From NCBI RefSeq assembly GCF_000155735.2, contig NC_020908.1, forward strand, positions 4,208,501 to 4,272,500: a stretch of 64,000 bases of DNA, in the 5' to 3' direction. The notes beneath the pieces were generated by a model. It was not told the DNA's origin. It saw only the letters and a list, made by a program, of their open reading frames with translations, and searched no databases. The DNA comes from Octadecabacter arcticus 238. Lineage in GTDB: Bacteria; Pseudomonadota; Alphaproteobacteria; Rhodobacterales; Rhodobacteraceae. Shown here in pieces: positions 24,389 through 32,974 of the stretch; positions within the stretch are counted from its first letter, which is position 1, and each line of letters begins with the position of its first letter. A program made the translations under genes and the position numbers.

Positions 24389-25662
24389 GTTTGAAATTTC
24401 CGTTCAATAATTGCCAAGACCTCAGGCAATGCCTCCCAATGGGGCATGTGACCCACATTGGCGAAGTGGTGGATGTTAATTAAAGGAGAAATATCAAGAG
24501 CCTCAGACCAGCGCACAATTTGGTCGCGGTGACCCAGAAGCATTGACACAGGAACTTCCTTAGCAAGATCAGCAAGTTCTTTGCGAATGTCGGCTCCTTG
24601 TCCACTCGCACCCGCGAGCGATCGCGCAAGACCGGACAGTCGACCCTCCTTAAGCGTCTTGAAGATCGCTTCATGTGCTGCATCGGAAAGACCGTTCGGT
24701 CCATGTGTCATGCGGTCAAGCGTCCGAGCCACTGTCTCCACGCTACGCGGATTGGACAATTCATGGAGGAAATTTGCGTCAATGGTAGGTCCAACGCCAA
24801 CAGGCGCGATCAATGTGATTGACGCCGTTGGGCGCGCCATCGCGAGCTTCACTGCAGCTATAGCCCCCATAGAATGCGCGACAATATGGATTGGTTTCCA
24901 ACCAATAGTATTTTCAACCATTCGAATGAGTGGGTCACAGAGTTCAGCTGAAACACTCGTTTGTGAAGCGGCTGCGCCATGCGCAGGCAAGTCGACGGCG
25001 AAAGTTCGGTGGCCAGCACGCGCCAGCTGCGACTGAAGACCAGACCAAGCACTATGATCGGCTGCAAACCCATGCAAAAGAACAATAGGTGTGCCAGATA
25101 CAAGGCCCTTTTCCAGCCAAGCGATGCCATGCCCGGATTGCAGCCCGATTGGTGTTAATCGAGTTGCCGCAATCACGTCGCGATGTTCAATGCGCCCCCG
25201 TCGTCCTGTACCCACGATACGACCAAGTTCAATTTCAGCTTTACGAGCAGCACGGCGGGCAAGAGGCGTGGCTCGAACCTTTTCACCGTCCATGCGCTTG
25301 ACTGGGGCGGTCTCAGTTAGGGCTAAAACCACTTCCGATTCAGCGTTATCTGTCACCTTGGTAGCTTCAACCTCTTTCTCTTCCTCAGCCTCATCATCGT
25401 CGCCGCCGGTCCAGTCAGGACCATCGCCAACATCGATCTGCGCAATCGGTGCGCCCACATCGACCATGACCCCCAATTCAACCAGCGCATCCACCAATAT
25501 GCCGTCTCCAAGAGCTGGAAACTCAACTACGGTTTTGTCAGTTTCCACTTCGAGCAATGGATCTCCACGTTTGAAAGGCTGACCAGGCTCTACGAGCCAC
25601 GCCAAAAGTTTGCCCTCTTCCATGGTTTCACCCATGCGTGGCATTCTTAAGACACCACTCAT
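24385..25662 (-). CDS. acoC: acetoin-dehydrogenase-type E2: lipoyl domain, E3-binding domain and alpha/beta-hydrolase
   Basis: 425 residues. N-terminal lipoyl domain with the lipoylation site in EVETDKTVVEFPA, then an acidic linker (about 80-115). A peripheral-subunit binding domain follows (ATPLARRAARKAEIELGRI, then GTGRRGRIEHRDV). The C-terminal half is an alpha/beta-hydrolase (VLLHGFAADHSAW, nucleophile elbow AHSMGAIAA, final NVGHMPHWEA His) in place of a CAT acyltransferase fold. This architecture is that of AcoC in acetoin dehydrogenase complexes. It would accept the acyl group from the E1 encoded next to it. Overlaps both neighbours by 4 bases. Confidence 0.9.
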   Translation of the reverse strand: MSGVLRMPRMGETMEEGKLLAWLVEPGQPFKRGDPLLEVETDKTVVEFPALGDGILVDALVELGVMVDVGAPIAQIDVGDGPDWTGGDDDEAEEEKEVEATKVTDNAESEVVLALTETAPVKRMDGEKVRATPLARRAARKAEIELGRIVGTGRRGRIEHRDVIAATRLTPIGLQSGHGIAWLEKGLVSGTPIVLLHGFAADHSAWSGLQSQLARAGHRTFAVDLPAHGAAASQTSVSAELCDPLIRMVENTIGWKPIHIVAHSMGAIAAVKLAMARPTASITLIAPVGVGPTIDANFLHELSNPRSVETVARTLDRMTHGPNGLSDAAHEAIFKTLKEGRLSGLARSLAGASGQGADIRKELADLAKEVPVSMLLGHRDQIVRWSEALDISPLINIHHFANVGHMPHWEALPEVLAIIERKFQT

Positions 25663-26633
25663 GCCAGAAGTTTCCGCGCAGTTTCGACCACAAATTTTGT
25701 AGTCGGAACAGAGTTTTTCTCAAGTTCAATGGATACCGAAATTGGGATATCCTCGCCGGCGACACGGATCACGGGTTCTTCCAGGAAGTCAAAGCATTCC
25801 TCGGTGATCCGTGCAGACAGCTCAGCAGCAACACCGGATGTCATTACACCTTCTGAGACGACCATGGCCTTACCAACCTTTTCGACTTCCGCTCGTATGG
25901 TGTCAAAATCTAGAGGGTTGAGTGTGCGCAGATCGATCACAGTCACTTCAATACCAACCTTAGATAGCTCTTCTGCCGCCTGCATCACATAGTGCACCTG
26001 ACGAGAGTAAGTGACGATTACCAAGTCCTTTCCCTGACGACGCACAACAGCCTTACCCCATTCCGGCGGTGGCAATGTGAGATCCACGTCCTCAGTCATC
26101 GCGTAAAGGCTCTTGTGTTCGATAAATACAACTGGATCCGGCTGGGTTAGAGCTTGGCGCAATAAATGGTATGCGTCGTAAACTGTTGCTGGCATTGCAA
26201 GACGAAGTCCAGGTGTGTGCATAACGTATGCTTCAAGCGACTGACTATGCTGTGCCCCCGCTGAACGTCCCGTACCGCCTTGGGTACGCAGTACCATCGG
26301 AACTCCAATCTGCCCTCCGAACATGTAGCGGATTTTGGCCGCTTGGTTGCAAAGTTGGTCCATAGTCATTCCAATGAAATCAACATACATTAATTCGGCA
26401 ACAGGGCGCATACCCGCCATCGCCGCACCGACCGCAGTACCAACAATCGAAGGCTCCGAAATCGGAGTGTCTATGAGGCGCTCAGCACCAAACTCCTCAA
26501 TCATTCCTTTGGTGACGCCGTAGGCCCCACCATAACGTCCGACCTCTTCGCCGATAACAAAGATGTCTGGATCCTCACGCATTGAATCGATCAACGCCTG
26601 CTTCAAAGCGTCCCGGTAAGCAAGTTTAGGCAT
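25659..26633 (-). CDS. acoB: TPP-dependent dehydrogenase E1 beta subunit (AcoB/PdhB-like)
   Basis: 324 residues. Typical E1 beta: MPKLAYRDALKQALIDSMR, FVIGEEVGRYGGAYGVTKGM, DTPISEPSIVGTAVGAAMAG, YVDFIGMTMDQLCNQAAK, AQHSQSLEAYVMHTPGL and the C-terminal transketolase domain (VIVTYSRQVHYV, VIDLRTLNPLD). Forms an alpha2beta2 E1 with the upstream gene product, which ends one base before this start. Closest in gene order to acetoin dehydrogenase, but the substrate need not be acetoin. Confidence 0.92.
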   Translation of the reverse strand: MPKLAYRDALKQALIDSMREDPDIFVIGEEVGRYGGAYGVTKGMIEEFGAERLIDTPISEPSIVGTAVGAAMAGMRPVAELMYVDFIGMTMDQLCNQAAKIRYMFGGQIGVPMVLRTQGGTGRSAGAQHSQSLEAYVMHTPGLRLAMPATVYDAYHLLRQALTQPDPVVFIEHKSLYAMTEDVDLTLPPPEWGKAVVRRQGKDLVIVTYSRQVHYVMQAAEELSKVGIEVTVIDLRTLNPLDFDTIRAEVEKVGKAMVVSEGVMTSGVAAELSARITEECFDFLEEPVIRVAGEDIPISVSIELEKNSVPTTKFVVETARKLLA

Positions 26634-27683
26634 TTAGTATTGCTCCTTCGAGAGCACGCGATCGATGCGTGTGGTTACGGGTTCTGGTTCGGGTTGACCC
26701 GGGGCGAAAACATCGCGAAACATCGTGTTCAGCGCAGGCTCTTCAGATTTGATGGTGAATTCGATTGTTGCGTCCATTTCAGCATCAATTTTTGCGTCCA
26801 CAGCATCCAACTCTTCCACGTTCACGCCATTCTTTATAAGCATCCTACGTGAAAATTCGACAGGATCCTTAGCTCGGCCCTCCGCTTCCTCTTCATCACT
26901 ACGGTAAGGACTTTTGTCTTTGCGGCCATGACCATAGAAACGATAACAATCAATTGCCAGGAAACCAGGTGTTCCTGCACGCGCACCGTCTACGATCCGG
27001 TTTGCAGCCTCAACAACGTCAAGGACGTCGCGCCCATCAACCGTTTCAGCATTTAACCCAAATGCCCGCGCCCTTTCGTGAAGTTTGGTCGATTTAGTTG
27101 CCTGATCGATCCGTGTACCCATGCCCCACTGATTATTAATACAAACAAAGATCGCCGGCAGATCCCAAAGCGCTGCCATATTCATTGACTCGTAGAGGAC
27201 GCCTTGCTGCATGGCACCATCGCCAAAAAAGGCAATTGATACAGCCCCAGTCTTGCGGTGTTTGGCAACAAGTGCTGCTCCTACAATAGCAGGGATACCT
27301 CCACCAACAATCGCGTTCGCTCCAAGGTGGCCCAAGCTCATGTCAGCGATGTGCATTGACCCGCCTTTACCGCGGCAATACCCTGTTTCCTTGCCTCCGA
27401 TTTCCGACATCATCCGGTTTGGATCAGCACCACGAGCCAAGAAAATTCCATGTCCTCGGTGGTGGGTCGTAAACGTGTCACCGTCGCGCATCGCTGAACA
27501 AACGCCAACTGCCGCGCTTTCCTCACCAATGGAAAGGTGCAACATTGAACCCGCGCTCGCGCCACGTAGATAAAGCTCTCCAACGCGGTCCTCAAAAGTC
27601 CGCACGCGGCGCATTTGGGTATAATGGCTGAGAAGATCGGAATTGCTCTTGTTAGAGCCCTCGGTTTTAGTCATTTGCGTCAT
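26634..27683 (-). CDS. acoA: TPP-dependent dehydrogenase E1 alpha subunit (AcoA/PdhA-like)
   Basis: 349 residues. The TPP/Mg motif runs from FFGDGAMQQGVLYESMNMAA to FVCINN (GDG...NN). Other conserved parts are THHRGHGIFLARG, GKGGSMHIADMSLGHLGAN and the phosphorylation-loop region YGHGRKDKSPYRSDEE. An N-terminal tail of 18 residues precedes the domain. Translated first of the E1-E2 set, 12 bases after the ABC permease stop. No E3 (lipoamide dehydrogenase) gene lies in the operon, so the housekeeping enzyme must be used. Confidence 0.92.
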   Translation of the reverse strand: MTQMTKTEGSNKSNSDLLSHYTQMRRVRTFEDRVGELYLRGASAGSMLHLSIGEESAAVGVCSAMRDGDTFTTHHRGHGIFLARGADPNRMMSEIGGKETGYCRGKGGSMHIADMSLGHLGANAIVGGGIPAIVGAALVAKHRKTGAVSIAFFGDGAMQQGVLYESMNMAALWDLPAIFVCINNQWGMGTRIDQATKSTKLHERARAFGLNAETVDGRDVLDVVEAANRIVDGARAGTPGFLAIDCYRFYGHGRKDKSPYRSDEEEAEGRAKDPVEFSRRMLIKNGVNVEELDAVDAKIDAEMDATIEFTIKSEEPALNTMFRDVFAPGQPEPEPVTTRIDRVLSKEQY

Positions 27684-27695
27684 GTGCTTGACTCC

Positions 27696-28679
27696 TTAAA
27701 GAATGCTTAATTTTGTTGTTCGTGAAACCACGGCGACAGCAACCAGAATGATGACGCCCTTGACCATGGATTGGATAAACGTATCCATGCCCATCAAATT
27801 CAAACCATTGTTGATGACCCCAATAAAGAGGGCTCCACAAAAGGTTCCGAGGATGGTTGCGGTTCCTGGCCGAAACATCGTCATTCCAATAAAGACTGTG
27901 GCCAGTCCATCGAGAAGAAATCGTTCACCCACATTTGGTTGACCAGAGCCGAGGCGCGATGCGAGCAAGATTCCAGCAACTGCCGCAAAGACTGCGACAA
28001 GCACCAAGGATGCAATTCTGTAGAAATCTACTTTGATGCCTGAAAGTTCTGCAGCTTTCTGATTGCCACCAACGGCATAAATATACCTGCCAAATACCGT
28101 CCGCTCCATGGCAACCCATGCGATCCCAACGGCGCCCAACATGAAAAATGCGAGAACTGGAAAACCCCCAATACGACCTTGCCCCAACCACAAATAGGCG
28201 TCTGGCAGCCCGCCGTAAATTGCACGGCCCCCAGTGATCAGAAAGTTGACGCCGTACAAGATCGAACCCATCGCAAGCGTGGCGATCAGCGACGGTATGC
28301 CTACTTTTGTGACAAGAAGCCCATTGACCAAACCAACCAATAGTCCAGCACTGATTGATGCTGTGAAAGCAACGAGCAAACCGTAATCGTTGACCAACAA
28401 TAGTGGCGTCAATAATCCCGCTAAGCCCAGGGTGAAACCGACAGACAAATCGATTTCCTTGGCCGCAAAACCGAAAGTTAGCCCTGCGCCAACGATCCCC
28501 AATATGGAAATCTGTTGCATAATATTCGCCAAGTTGAAAACGGTGAAAAACCGATCCACGAAGAGTGCAAATCCAAGAAACATCACCCCTAAAACGATCA
28601 GCGTTGAGTATCGCAATAGCCAATCACTTTTCAGTTTCGGTTTTGGTGCTGCCAGTGCTGCCGTTGTCTCAATTGTCAT
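27696..28679 (-). CDS. sugar ABC transporter permease (RbsC-like)
   Basis: 327 residues with about nine to ten hydrophobic segments, of the branched-chain amino acid/ribose permease family: LGVMFLGFALFVDRFFTVFN, GIVGAGLTFGFAAKEIDLSVG, GLVNGLLVTKVGIPSLIATL and AVGGNQKAAELSGIKVDFY (the cytoplasmic coupling segment). Pairs with the RbsA-like ATPase, whose stop overlaps this start (28676-28679). Confidence 0.92.
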   Translation of the reverse strand: MTIETTAALAAPKPKLKSDWLLRYSTLIVLGVMFLGFALFVDRFFTVFNLANIMQQISILGIVGAGLTFGFAAKEIDLSVGFTLGLAGLLTPLLLVNDYGLLVAFTASISAGLLVGLVNGLLVTKVGIPSLIATLAMGSILYGVNFLITGGRAIYGGLPDAYLWLGQGRIGGFPVLAFFMLGAVGIAWVAMERTVFGRYIYAVGGNQKAAELSGIKVDFYRIASLVLVAVFAAVAGILLASRLGSGQPNVGERFLLDGLATVFIGMTMFRPGTATILGTFCGALFIGVINNGLNLMGMDTFIQSMVKGVIILVAVAVVSRTTKLSIL

Positions 28680-30175
28680 ACTGTTTCCCCTGTCATCGCC
28701 GCAATAAATCGCGCCTCCGAATAGTCATTTGATTGGATTTCTTTTCCTGGAATTCCGCCAGAAAAGGGTACAACTTTATGTGTTATTTTCTCAATTTCTA
28801 AGAGGTCCGACGACGCAACAATGACCGCTACACCACTCTCTGCTAGACCTCGAATATGTTTATAGATTTCTTGCTTAGCCCCGATATCAACGCCTTCTGT
28901 GGGTTCGATGAAAATTAGTAACCGGTACCGGTCTGCCGCTCCATAAAGCCACTTTCCAAGGCTAACCTTTTGCTTATTGCCCCCCGATAGTGTTTTTATC
29001 GTCTGCCCCGTGCTATTTGCTCGAATGCTCAATTCACCAATTACTCTTCGAGACTCCGCTCTTTCTTTTGTTGGGCTCAGAAGGCCCGCGCGCAGCCCGG
29101 CTTCTGGGTGGACAAGCGATAAGTTTTCACGGATTGTGCCTTCGGCTAACAGAGCATTTTCCATTCGGTTGTCAGGAACAAAGCCCATTCCCGAATTATT
29201 CATTACCCGAGGCGTCGGTTTAGTGATCTTCTTTCCAGCAAGGTTTAGATTTCCAGAAGTTAGACCTGATCCGCTAAAGAGCGACCTTGCAAAACCAAAG
29301 TGCCCTGCTCCGGTAAGACCTATAAGACCCACCACTTCACCCGGGCAGATCGAGAAGTCATCTACTGACACCGCCCCCACCCGCCAGTCAGATACGGAAA
29401 GTACAGGCGCGGCAACATCAGGAAAATTGGCTCGCTGTTCATTGTCGCCAGTCATGCCGCGTTGAAGCATCATATTTATCATGTCCGAGATATCAATTTC
29501 CGCAGCTACTCGCGTAGCCACTTTGCGACCATCTCTTAGAATGGTGATCCGGTCAGATAATTCCTTAACTTCCGATAGAAAATGGCTAATGAGAACGACA
29601 CCGACGCCTCTCTCCGGCAAGCGTCGGATAATCTTCCATAGCTGTTCTTTCTCCCGCGCCTGAAGCGTGGCCGTTGGCTCATCCAGAATCACCAAGCGCA
29701 CATCCCGCCTCAGCGCTCTCACAATCTCGATGACCTTTTGGTCGGCAATATCCAACATCTGAACAGGAATACTCAGATCAATTTCTACGTCAGGAAACCA
29801 CTCAGCCATAAGTTCTGTTGCACGACTATTCAGCATCGTTTGGCGCAAATAGCCAAAGCGCCGCGGCTCGTCGCCAAGTAAAATATTATCTGCACCAGAC
29901 AGAGATTGCACAAGACTGCCCTCTTGACTGACAAGCGCAATACCTTCCGAAAGTGCGTCACCAGACGACTTTAGTTCCAAAGGTTTTCCGTCGAGCTCCA
30001 CTACACCTGATGATGGCGTTTGAACACCAGCCAGAATACTCATCAACGTCGATTTACCGGCGCCGTTTTCACCAATCAGTCCGTGGACCTCATCCAGACG
30101 AATTTCACACGAAACACAATCAATTGCACGTGTGCCTGGAAAATCCATAACGATGTCGCAGAGCACTACACTCAT
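28676..30175 (-). CDS. sugar ABC transporter ATP-binding protein (RbsA-like, two ABC domains)
   Basis: 499 residues from ATG 30175, chosen over 30190 because GGAG lies 9 bases upstream. First ABC domain: Walker A GENGAGKSTLMS, switch His in LISHFLSE and Walker B LVILDEPTATL. Its signature region reads VQMLDIADQKVIEIVRA, a degenerate signature usual for RbsA. Second domain: IGLTGAGHFGFARSLF in place of a normal Walker A, signature LSGGNKQKVSLGKW, and Walker B LLIFIEPTEGVDIGA. Degenerate second-site residues are normal in this family. Confidence 0.92.
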   Translation of the reverse strand: MSVVLCDIVMDFPGTRAIDCVSCEIRLDEVHGLIGENGAGKSTLMSILAGVQTPSSGVVELDGKPLELKSSGDALSEGIALVSQEGSLVQSLSGADNILLGDEPRRFGYLRQTMLNSRATELMAEWFPDVEIDLSIPVQMLDIADQKVIEIVRALRRDVRLVILDEPTATLQAREKEQLWKIIRRLPERGVGVVLISHFLSEVKELSDRITILRDGRKVATRVAAEIDISDMINMMLQRGMTGDNEQRANFPDVAAPVLSVSDWRVGAVSVDDFSICPGEVVGLIGLTGAGHFGFARSLFSGSGLTSGNLNLAGKKITKPTPRVMNNSGMGFVPDNRMENALLAEGTIRENLSLVHPEAGLRAGLLSPTKERAESRRVIGELSIRANSTGQTIKTLSGGNKQKVSLGKWLYGAADRYRLLIFIEPTEGVDIGAKQEIYKHIRGLAESGVAVIVASSDLLEIEKITHKVVPFSGGIPGKEIQSNDYSEARFIAAMTGETV

Positions 30176-30214
30176 TAGGCCAGACTCCATTTACTTAAGA
30201 TGCTTGAAAGGTGT

Positions 30215-30240
30215 GGGCGGCACTACTAATGCCGCCCACT
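30215..30240 (-). terminator. attenuator/processing hairpin after the sugar-binding protein gene
   Basis: GGGCGGCA (about 30217-30224) pairs with TGCCGCCC (about 30231-30238) around CTACTAA. It lies between the binding-protein stop and the ATPase start with no strong T-tract on the minus side, so partial termination or 3'-end protection is more likely than full termination. Confidence 0.6.
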
Positions 30241-30247
30241 TGGAGAA

Positions 30248-31177
30248 CTACATAAAGTCCGCGCAGTTTTCTTTGGTAACTAGCGGAGCATCCATGTAGA
30301 CAGTATCGGACGGAATAACTGACGCGGCATCCTTGCCATCAACGACTATGTCCGAAATCCAACCTGCAACTTGCACGCCCATGCCTTCAAACGGCTGCGA
30401 CACAGTCGCGATCATCATGCTGCCTTCCATGCAGACTTCAGCAATAGCTTGTGGGTGCCCATCGATGCCGATGACCTTAACGTCGGTCAGACCTGCGGCT
30501 GTCATGACATTGATTGCTGCTTGCGCTGGCTCATCCCAAGGCGCCCAAACCGCGTCAATGTCGTCGCCAAAGCGCGCAACATAGTCCTGCATCTGGTTGG
30601 TTGTATCCTCAAAGAAGGCCGTGATATCGATGTCATGCATTGCAAGTACATTAATGTCGCCATATTCTCTTAGGACATCTTCCATCACATCACTACGCTT
30701 CCGCGTACCGTGGTGTGATGCCATACGCAGGAAAATGATGTCACCTTGACCACCGAGCTGGTCAAGAAGGTAAGGTGAAACGCTTGCCGACATTGCCCAA
30801 TTGTTGGTTGTGATATCAACCAACGCGCCCTCAACGTAGCCCGAATCAACTGAGAAAATTGGAATTCCGGCAGCGGCCGCTTCAGAAATCGCAGCTGTAG
30901 ATGCACGAAGATCAGCCATCGTCACCACAATCGCGTCAACGCCCCGCGCAGTTGCGTTTTGAATGTTGGATGCAATCGCATCACCCGATCCCTGAGAATC
31001 GAGATAACTGATATTCCAGTCACTTCCGCTCTCAGCAAGCCAAGCCTCAAAGCCAGCTTTTACACGCTGTTCTGATTGAGACGCAGCGCTGGATTGAACC
31101 CAAGCAATATCTTGAGCAAGAGCTGGTGCGCCAATTGTCAGCGCTGCGGCAATAACCGCAAATGTATGTTTGTTCAT
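30248..31177 (-). CDS. sugar-binding periplasmic protein (RbsB-like)
   Basis: 309 residues from ATG 31177, preceded by GGGAGGTCAC; a longer frame to 31237 has no ribosome binding site. Signal peptide MNKHTFAVIAAALTIGAPALAQ. Mature part: Peripla_BP_4 fold, with SSAASQSEQRVKAGFEAWLA, DAIVVTMADLRAS, GIPIFSVDSGY, DAVWAPWDEPAQAAI, VKVIGIDGHPQAI. First gene of the ten-gene operon. A 72-base gap to the ATPase gene contains GGGCGGCA...TGCCGCCC, a hairpin (about 30215-30240) that probably protects or attenuates the mRNA so the binding protein is made in excess. Confidence 0.9.
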   Translation of the reverse strand: MNKHTFAVIAAALTIGAPALAQDIAWVQSSAASQSEQRVKAGFEAWLAESGSDWNISYLDSQGSGDAIASNIQNATARGVDAIVVTMADLRASTAAISEAAAAGIPIFSVDSGYVEGALVDITTNNWAMSASVSPYLLDQLGGQGDIIFLRMASHHGTRKRSDVMEDVLREYGDINVLAMHDIDITAFFEDTTNQMQDYVARFGDDIDAVWAPWDEPAQAAINVMTAAGLTDVKVIGIDGHPQAIAEVCMEGSMMIATVSQPFEGMGVQVAGWISDIVVDGKDAASVIPSDTVYMDAPLVTKENCADFM

Positions 31178-31301
31178 AGTGACCTCCCAGTCGTTTTTAT
31201 CCTCGTTCCTCCCAAGGATTGTGGAGATTTTAATCACAACAAATTACATATGTCCAGAGCCAATACATTAGTACGTTACAATAGGTTGCGCTGCAGGACC
31301 A

Positions 31302-31320
31302 AACAGATATTATATCTGTT
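31302..31320. promoter_or_regulatory. 19-bp perfect palindrome abutting the SorC-type regulator start
   Basis: AACAGATATTATATCTGTT reads as two 9-base complementary arms around a central T and ends immediately before ATG 31321. It is the obvious operator candidate for the divergent SorC-family regulator, and it leaves no room for a Shine-Dalgarno if ATG 31321 is used. The divergent promoter for the sugar operon must lie in 31180-31300. Confidence 0.7.
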
Positions 31321-32301
31321 ATGAATATTATGTCGGATAACCAACTAATGACCCGAGCCGCTTGGCTCTACTACGTTGGTGGCCTCAACCAGGAGGCCAC
31401 CTCTAAACATATGGGTTTGACTCGAGCACGCGTAAACAAACTGCTCTCCCAAGCTCGAGATACCGGCTTGGTCACCATTGCGATCAATGAACGCGATGTT
31501 GGCCTTTTAGCCGAAGAAGAGGTAATTCGAGCCGAGTTCGGGCTTGAGTTCTGCCTTACCACCCCAAAGATCGGTTTGTCGGACGTTGATGCTGACGCCG
31601 AAGCTCGAATCGCCTTCAGTATGGTTGGCGCCGCAGCAGGACAGTATCTTCGCGACCGCCTTTCATCAAACCCAGAGATGATCATAGGGACTGGATGGGG
31701 CCGAACACTGGCGCACGTCAGCCGAAGTCTGTCAGGCGTTTCAGCCCCAAAAGCGAAATTTTTCAGCTTGATGGGGTCGCTGTCCAGCAACTCTTCGTTC
31801 AGCCCATTCGAAGTTGTTCATGCCATTGCCCAAGCAACTGGTGCAGAGGGGTATTTTTTGCCGGCACCTTTCATCGCCGATAGCGAAAGCGACCGAGATG
31901 TGTTTCTTTCTCAAAGGGTGGTCTTGGAGACGATGGAGCTCGCTAAACGGGCTGACCTCGCATTTGTCTCTGTTGGCGAACTGACAGAGACCTCACTCTT
32001 GAGAACTCAAAAGATGATAAGCGAAGAAGAGATCGCATCCCTACGCGACTTAGGTGCCGTCGGCGATACCAATGGCATCTTCTTTGATCAGAACGGTAAA
32101 GCCGTTGATCATGACCTCAATCGCCGTTCAGTCGCTATTGGATTGACACTCCTTGCGAGAACAAAAACTGTCGCGCTCTCCGCTGGCCGCAGGAAACTTA
32201 GTGCTACCCAGGCAATTCTGAGAAGCGGTGCAATTAAAGGTCTCATCATAGATGGTGACAGTGCAGTTCATCTTTACCAATCAATTCAAAAAAGGAAGTA
32301 G
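31321..32301 (+). CDS. SorC/DeoR-type sugar-binding transcriptional regulator
   Basis: 326 residues (ATG 31321; ATG 31330 also possible). N-terminal helix-turn-helix in AAWLYYVGGLNQEATSKHMG and LTRARVNKLLSQARDTGLV, then a sugar-phosphate-binding SorC domain (IGTGWGRTLAHVSRSL, FVSVGEL, GAVGDTNGIFFDQNGKAV). SorC-family proteins sense a phosphorylated sugar, which suits the FGGY kinase in the divergent operon. It probably represses or activates that operon and itself through the palindrome at 31302-31320. Confidence 0.9.
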   Translation: MNIMSDNQLMTRAAWLYYVGGLNQEATSKHMGLTRARVNKLLSQARDTGLVTIAINERDVGLLAEEEVIRAEFGLEFCLTTPKIGLSDVDADAEARIAFSMVGAAAGQYLRDRLSSNPEMIIGTGWGRTLAHVSRSLSGVSAPKAKFFSLMGSLSSNSSFSPFEVVHAIAQATGAEGYFLPAPFIADSESDRDVFLSQRVVLETMELAKRADLAFVSVGELTETSLLRTQKMISEEEIASLRDLGAVGDTNGIFFDQNGKAVDHDLNRRSVAIGLTLLARTKTVALSAGRRKLSATQAILRSGAIKGLIIDGDSAVHLYQSIQKRK

Positions 32302-32339
32302 AACTAAGAATTCCAACACTGCAAAACAAAGTCAGCTTT

Positions 32340-32760
32340 CTAGCAATAATTCTTTCGAATTTGCGCTCTCTAAATCGGGCATCAGTGCGGTATTTGTCGC
32401 GCCGTGATCATGATGCTGACCTGCGTGATGCGATCAAACAGGTTACAAGAGAACGGCTGCGGTTTGGATACTTGTGCATTCATGTGATGGTTGCTCGGGA
32501 AGGCTTTCAGGTGAATCACCAGAATCTGAGGCGCGTTTATGCCGAAGAGATGCTAGAAGTGCGACGCAGAGGCGGCAGGAAGTGTGCTTTGGGCACGAGG
32601 AAGCCGATGGTGCTGCCTCCTCTCATGGCTTGCAAGCAAACGACTGCCGGGCAGTGGACGATCCAAATCAACGCTGGAGCCTGAACTTTTTATCAAATGC
32701 GCTGACGGATTGTCGCAGATTTCGCATTCTGCTTGCATGTTGGCATCATGGAGCTCAGAC
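32340..32760 (+). pseudogene. IS3-family OrfB central fragment, frameshifted
   Basis: One frame gives SVRYLSRRDHDADLRDAI, ERLRFGYLCIHVMVAREGF, VNHQNLRRVYAEEMLEVRRR and GGRKCALGTRKPM, the HTH_21 and start-of-integrase region of IS3 OrfB. After about 32600 the same protein continues in another frame (DPNQRWSLNFLSNALTDCRR, FRILLACWHH), so at least one indel is present. Both ends are missing. It stops only a few bases before the FMN riboswitch, so the riboswitch promoter may lie inside IS-derived DNA. Confidence 0.75.
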
Positions 32761-32767
32761 GTCTTTC

Positions 32768-32892
32768 GTTCTCAGGGCGGGGTGGAATTCCCCACCGGCG
32801 GTTATAGCCCGCGAGCGCCTAGAAGTTTTCTGGGGTCAGCAGATTCGGTGAAAATCCGAAGCCGACGGTTAAAGTCCGGATGGAAGAGAACC
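32768..32892 (+). promoter_or_regulatory. FMN riboswitch (RFN element)
   Basis: All RFN-box segments are present in order: TTCTCAGGGCGGGGTG, TTCCCCACCGGCGG, AGCCCGCGAGCGCC, GGTCAGCAGATTCGGTG, TCCGAAGCCGACGG, AGTCCGGATGGAAGAGAAC. The variable P6 arm is short. The aptamer ends 82 bases before the lumazine synthase gene, and FMN should reduce its expression. The following sequence (GGAGGAGCTGCGCTTAGGCG and onward) can form alternative stems, but no T-tract is seen. Confidence 0.95.
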
Positions 32893-32974
32893 ACTGGAGG
32901 AGCTGCGCTTAGGCGTACGCTTCGCCAGCGGCTGCGCTTTGGGACCAGTTATGCAGTTACAAAGGATTGGTCCC

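Noticed and set aside
25659..27683. Housekeeping pyruvate dehydrogenase
   Set aside because: The E2 next to it has an alpha/beta-hydrolase in place of the acyltransferase domain and the genes sit in a sugar-transport operon, so an acetoin-type complex is more likely.
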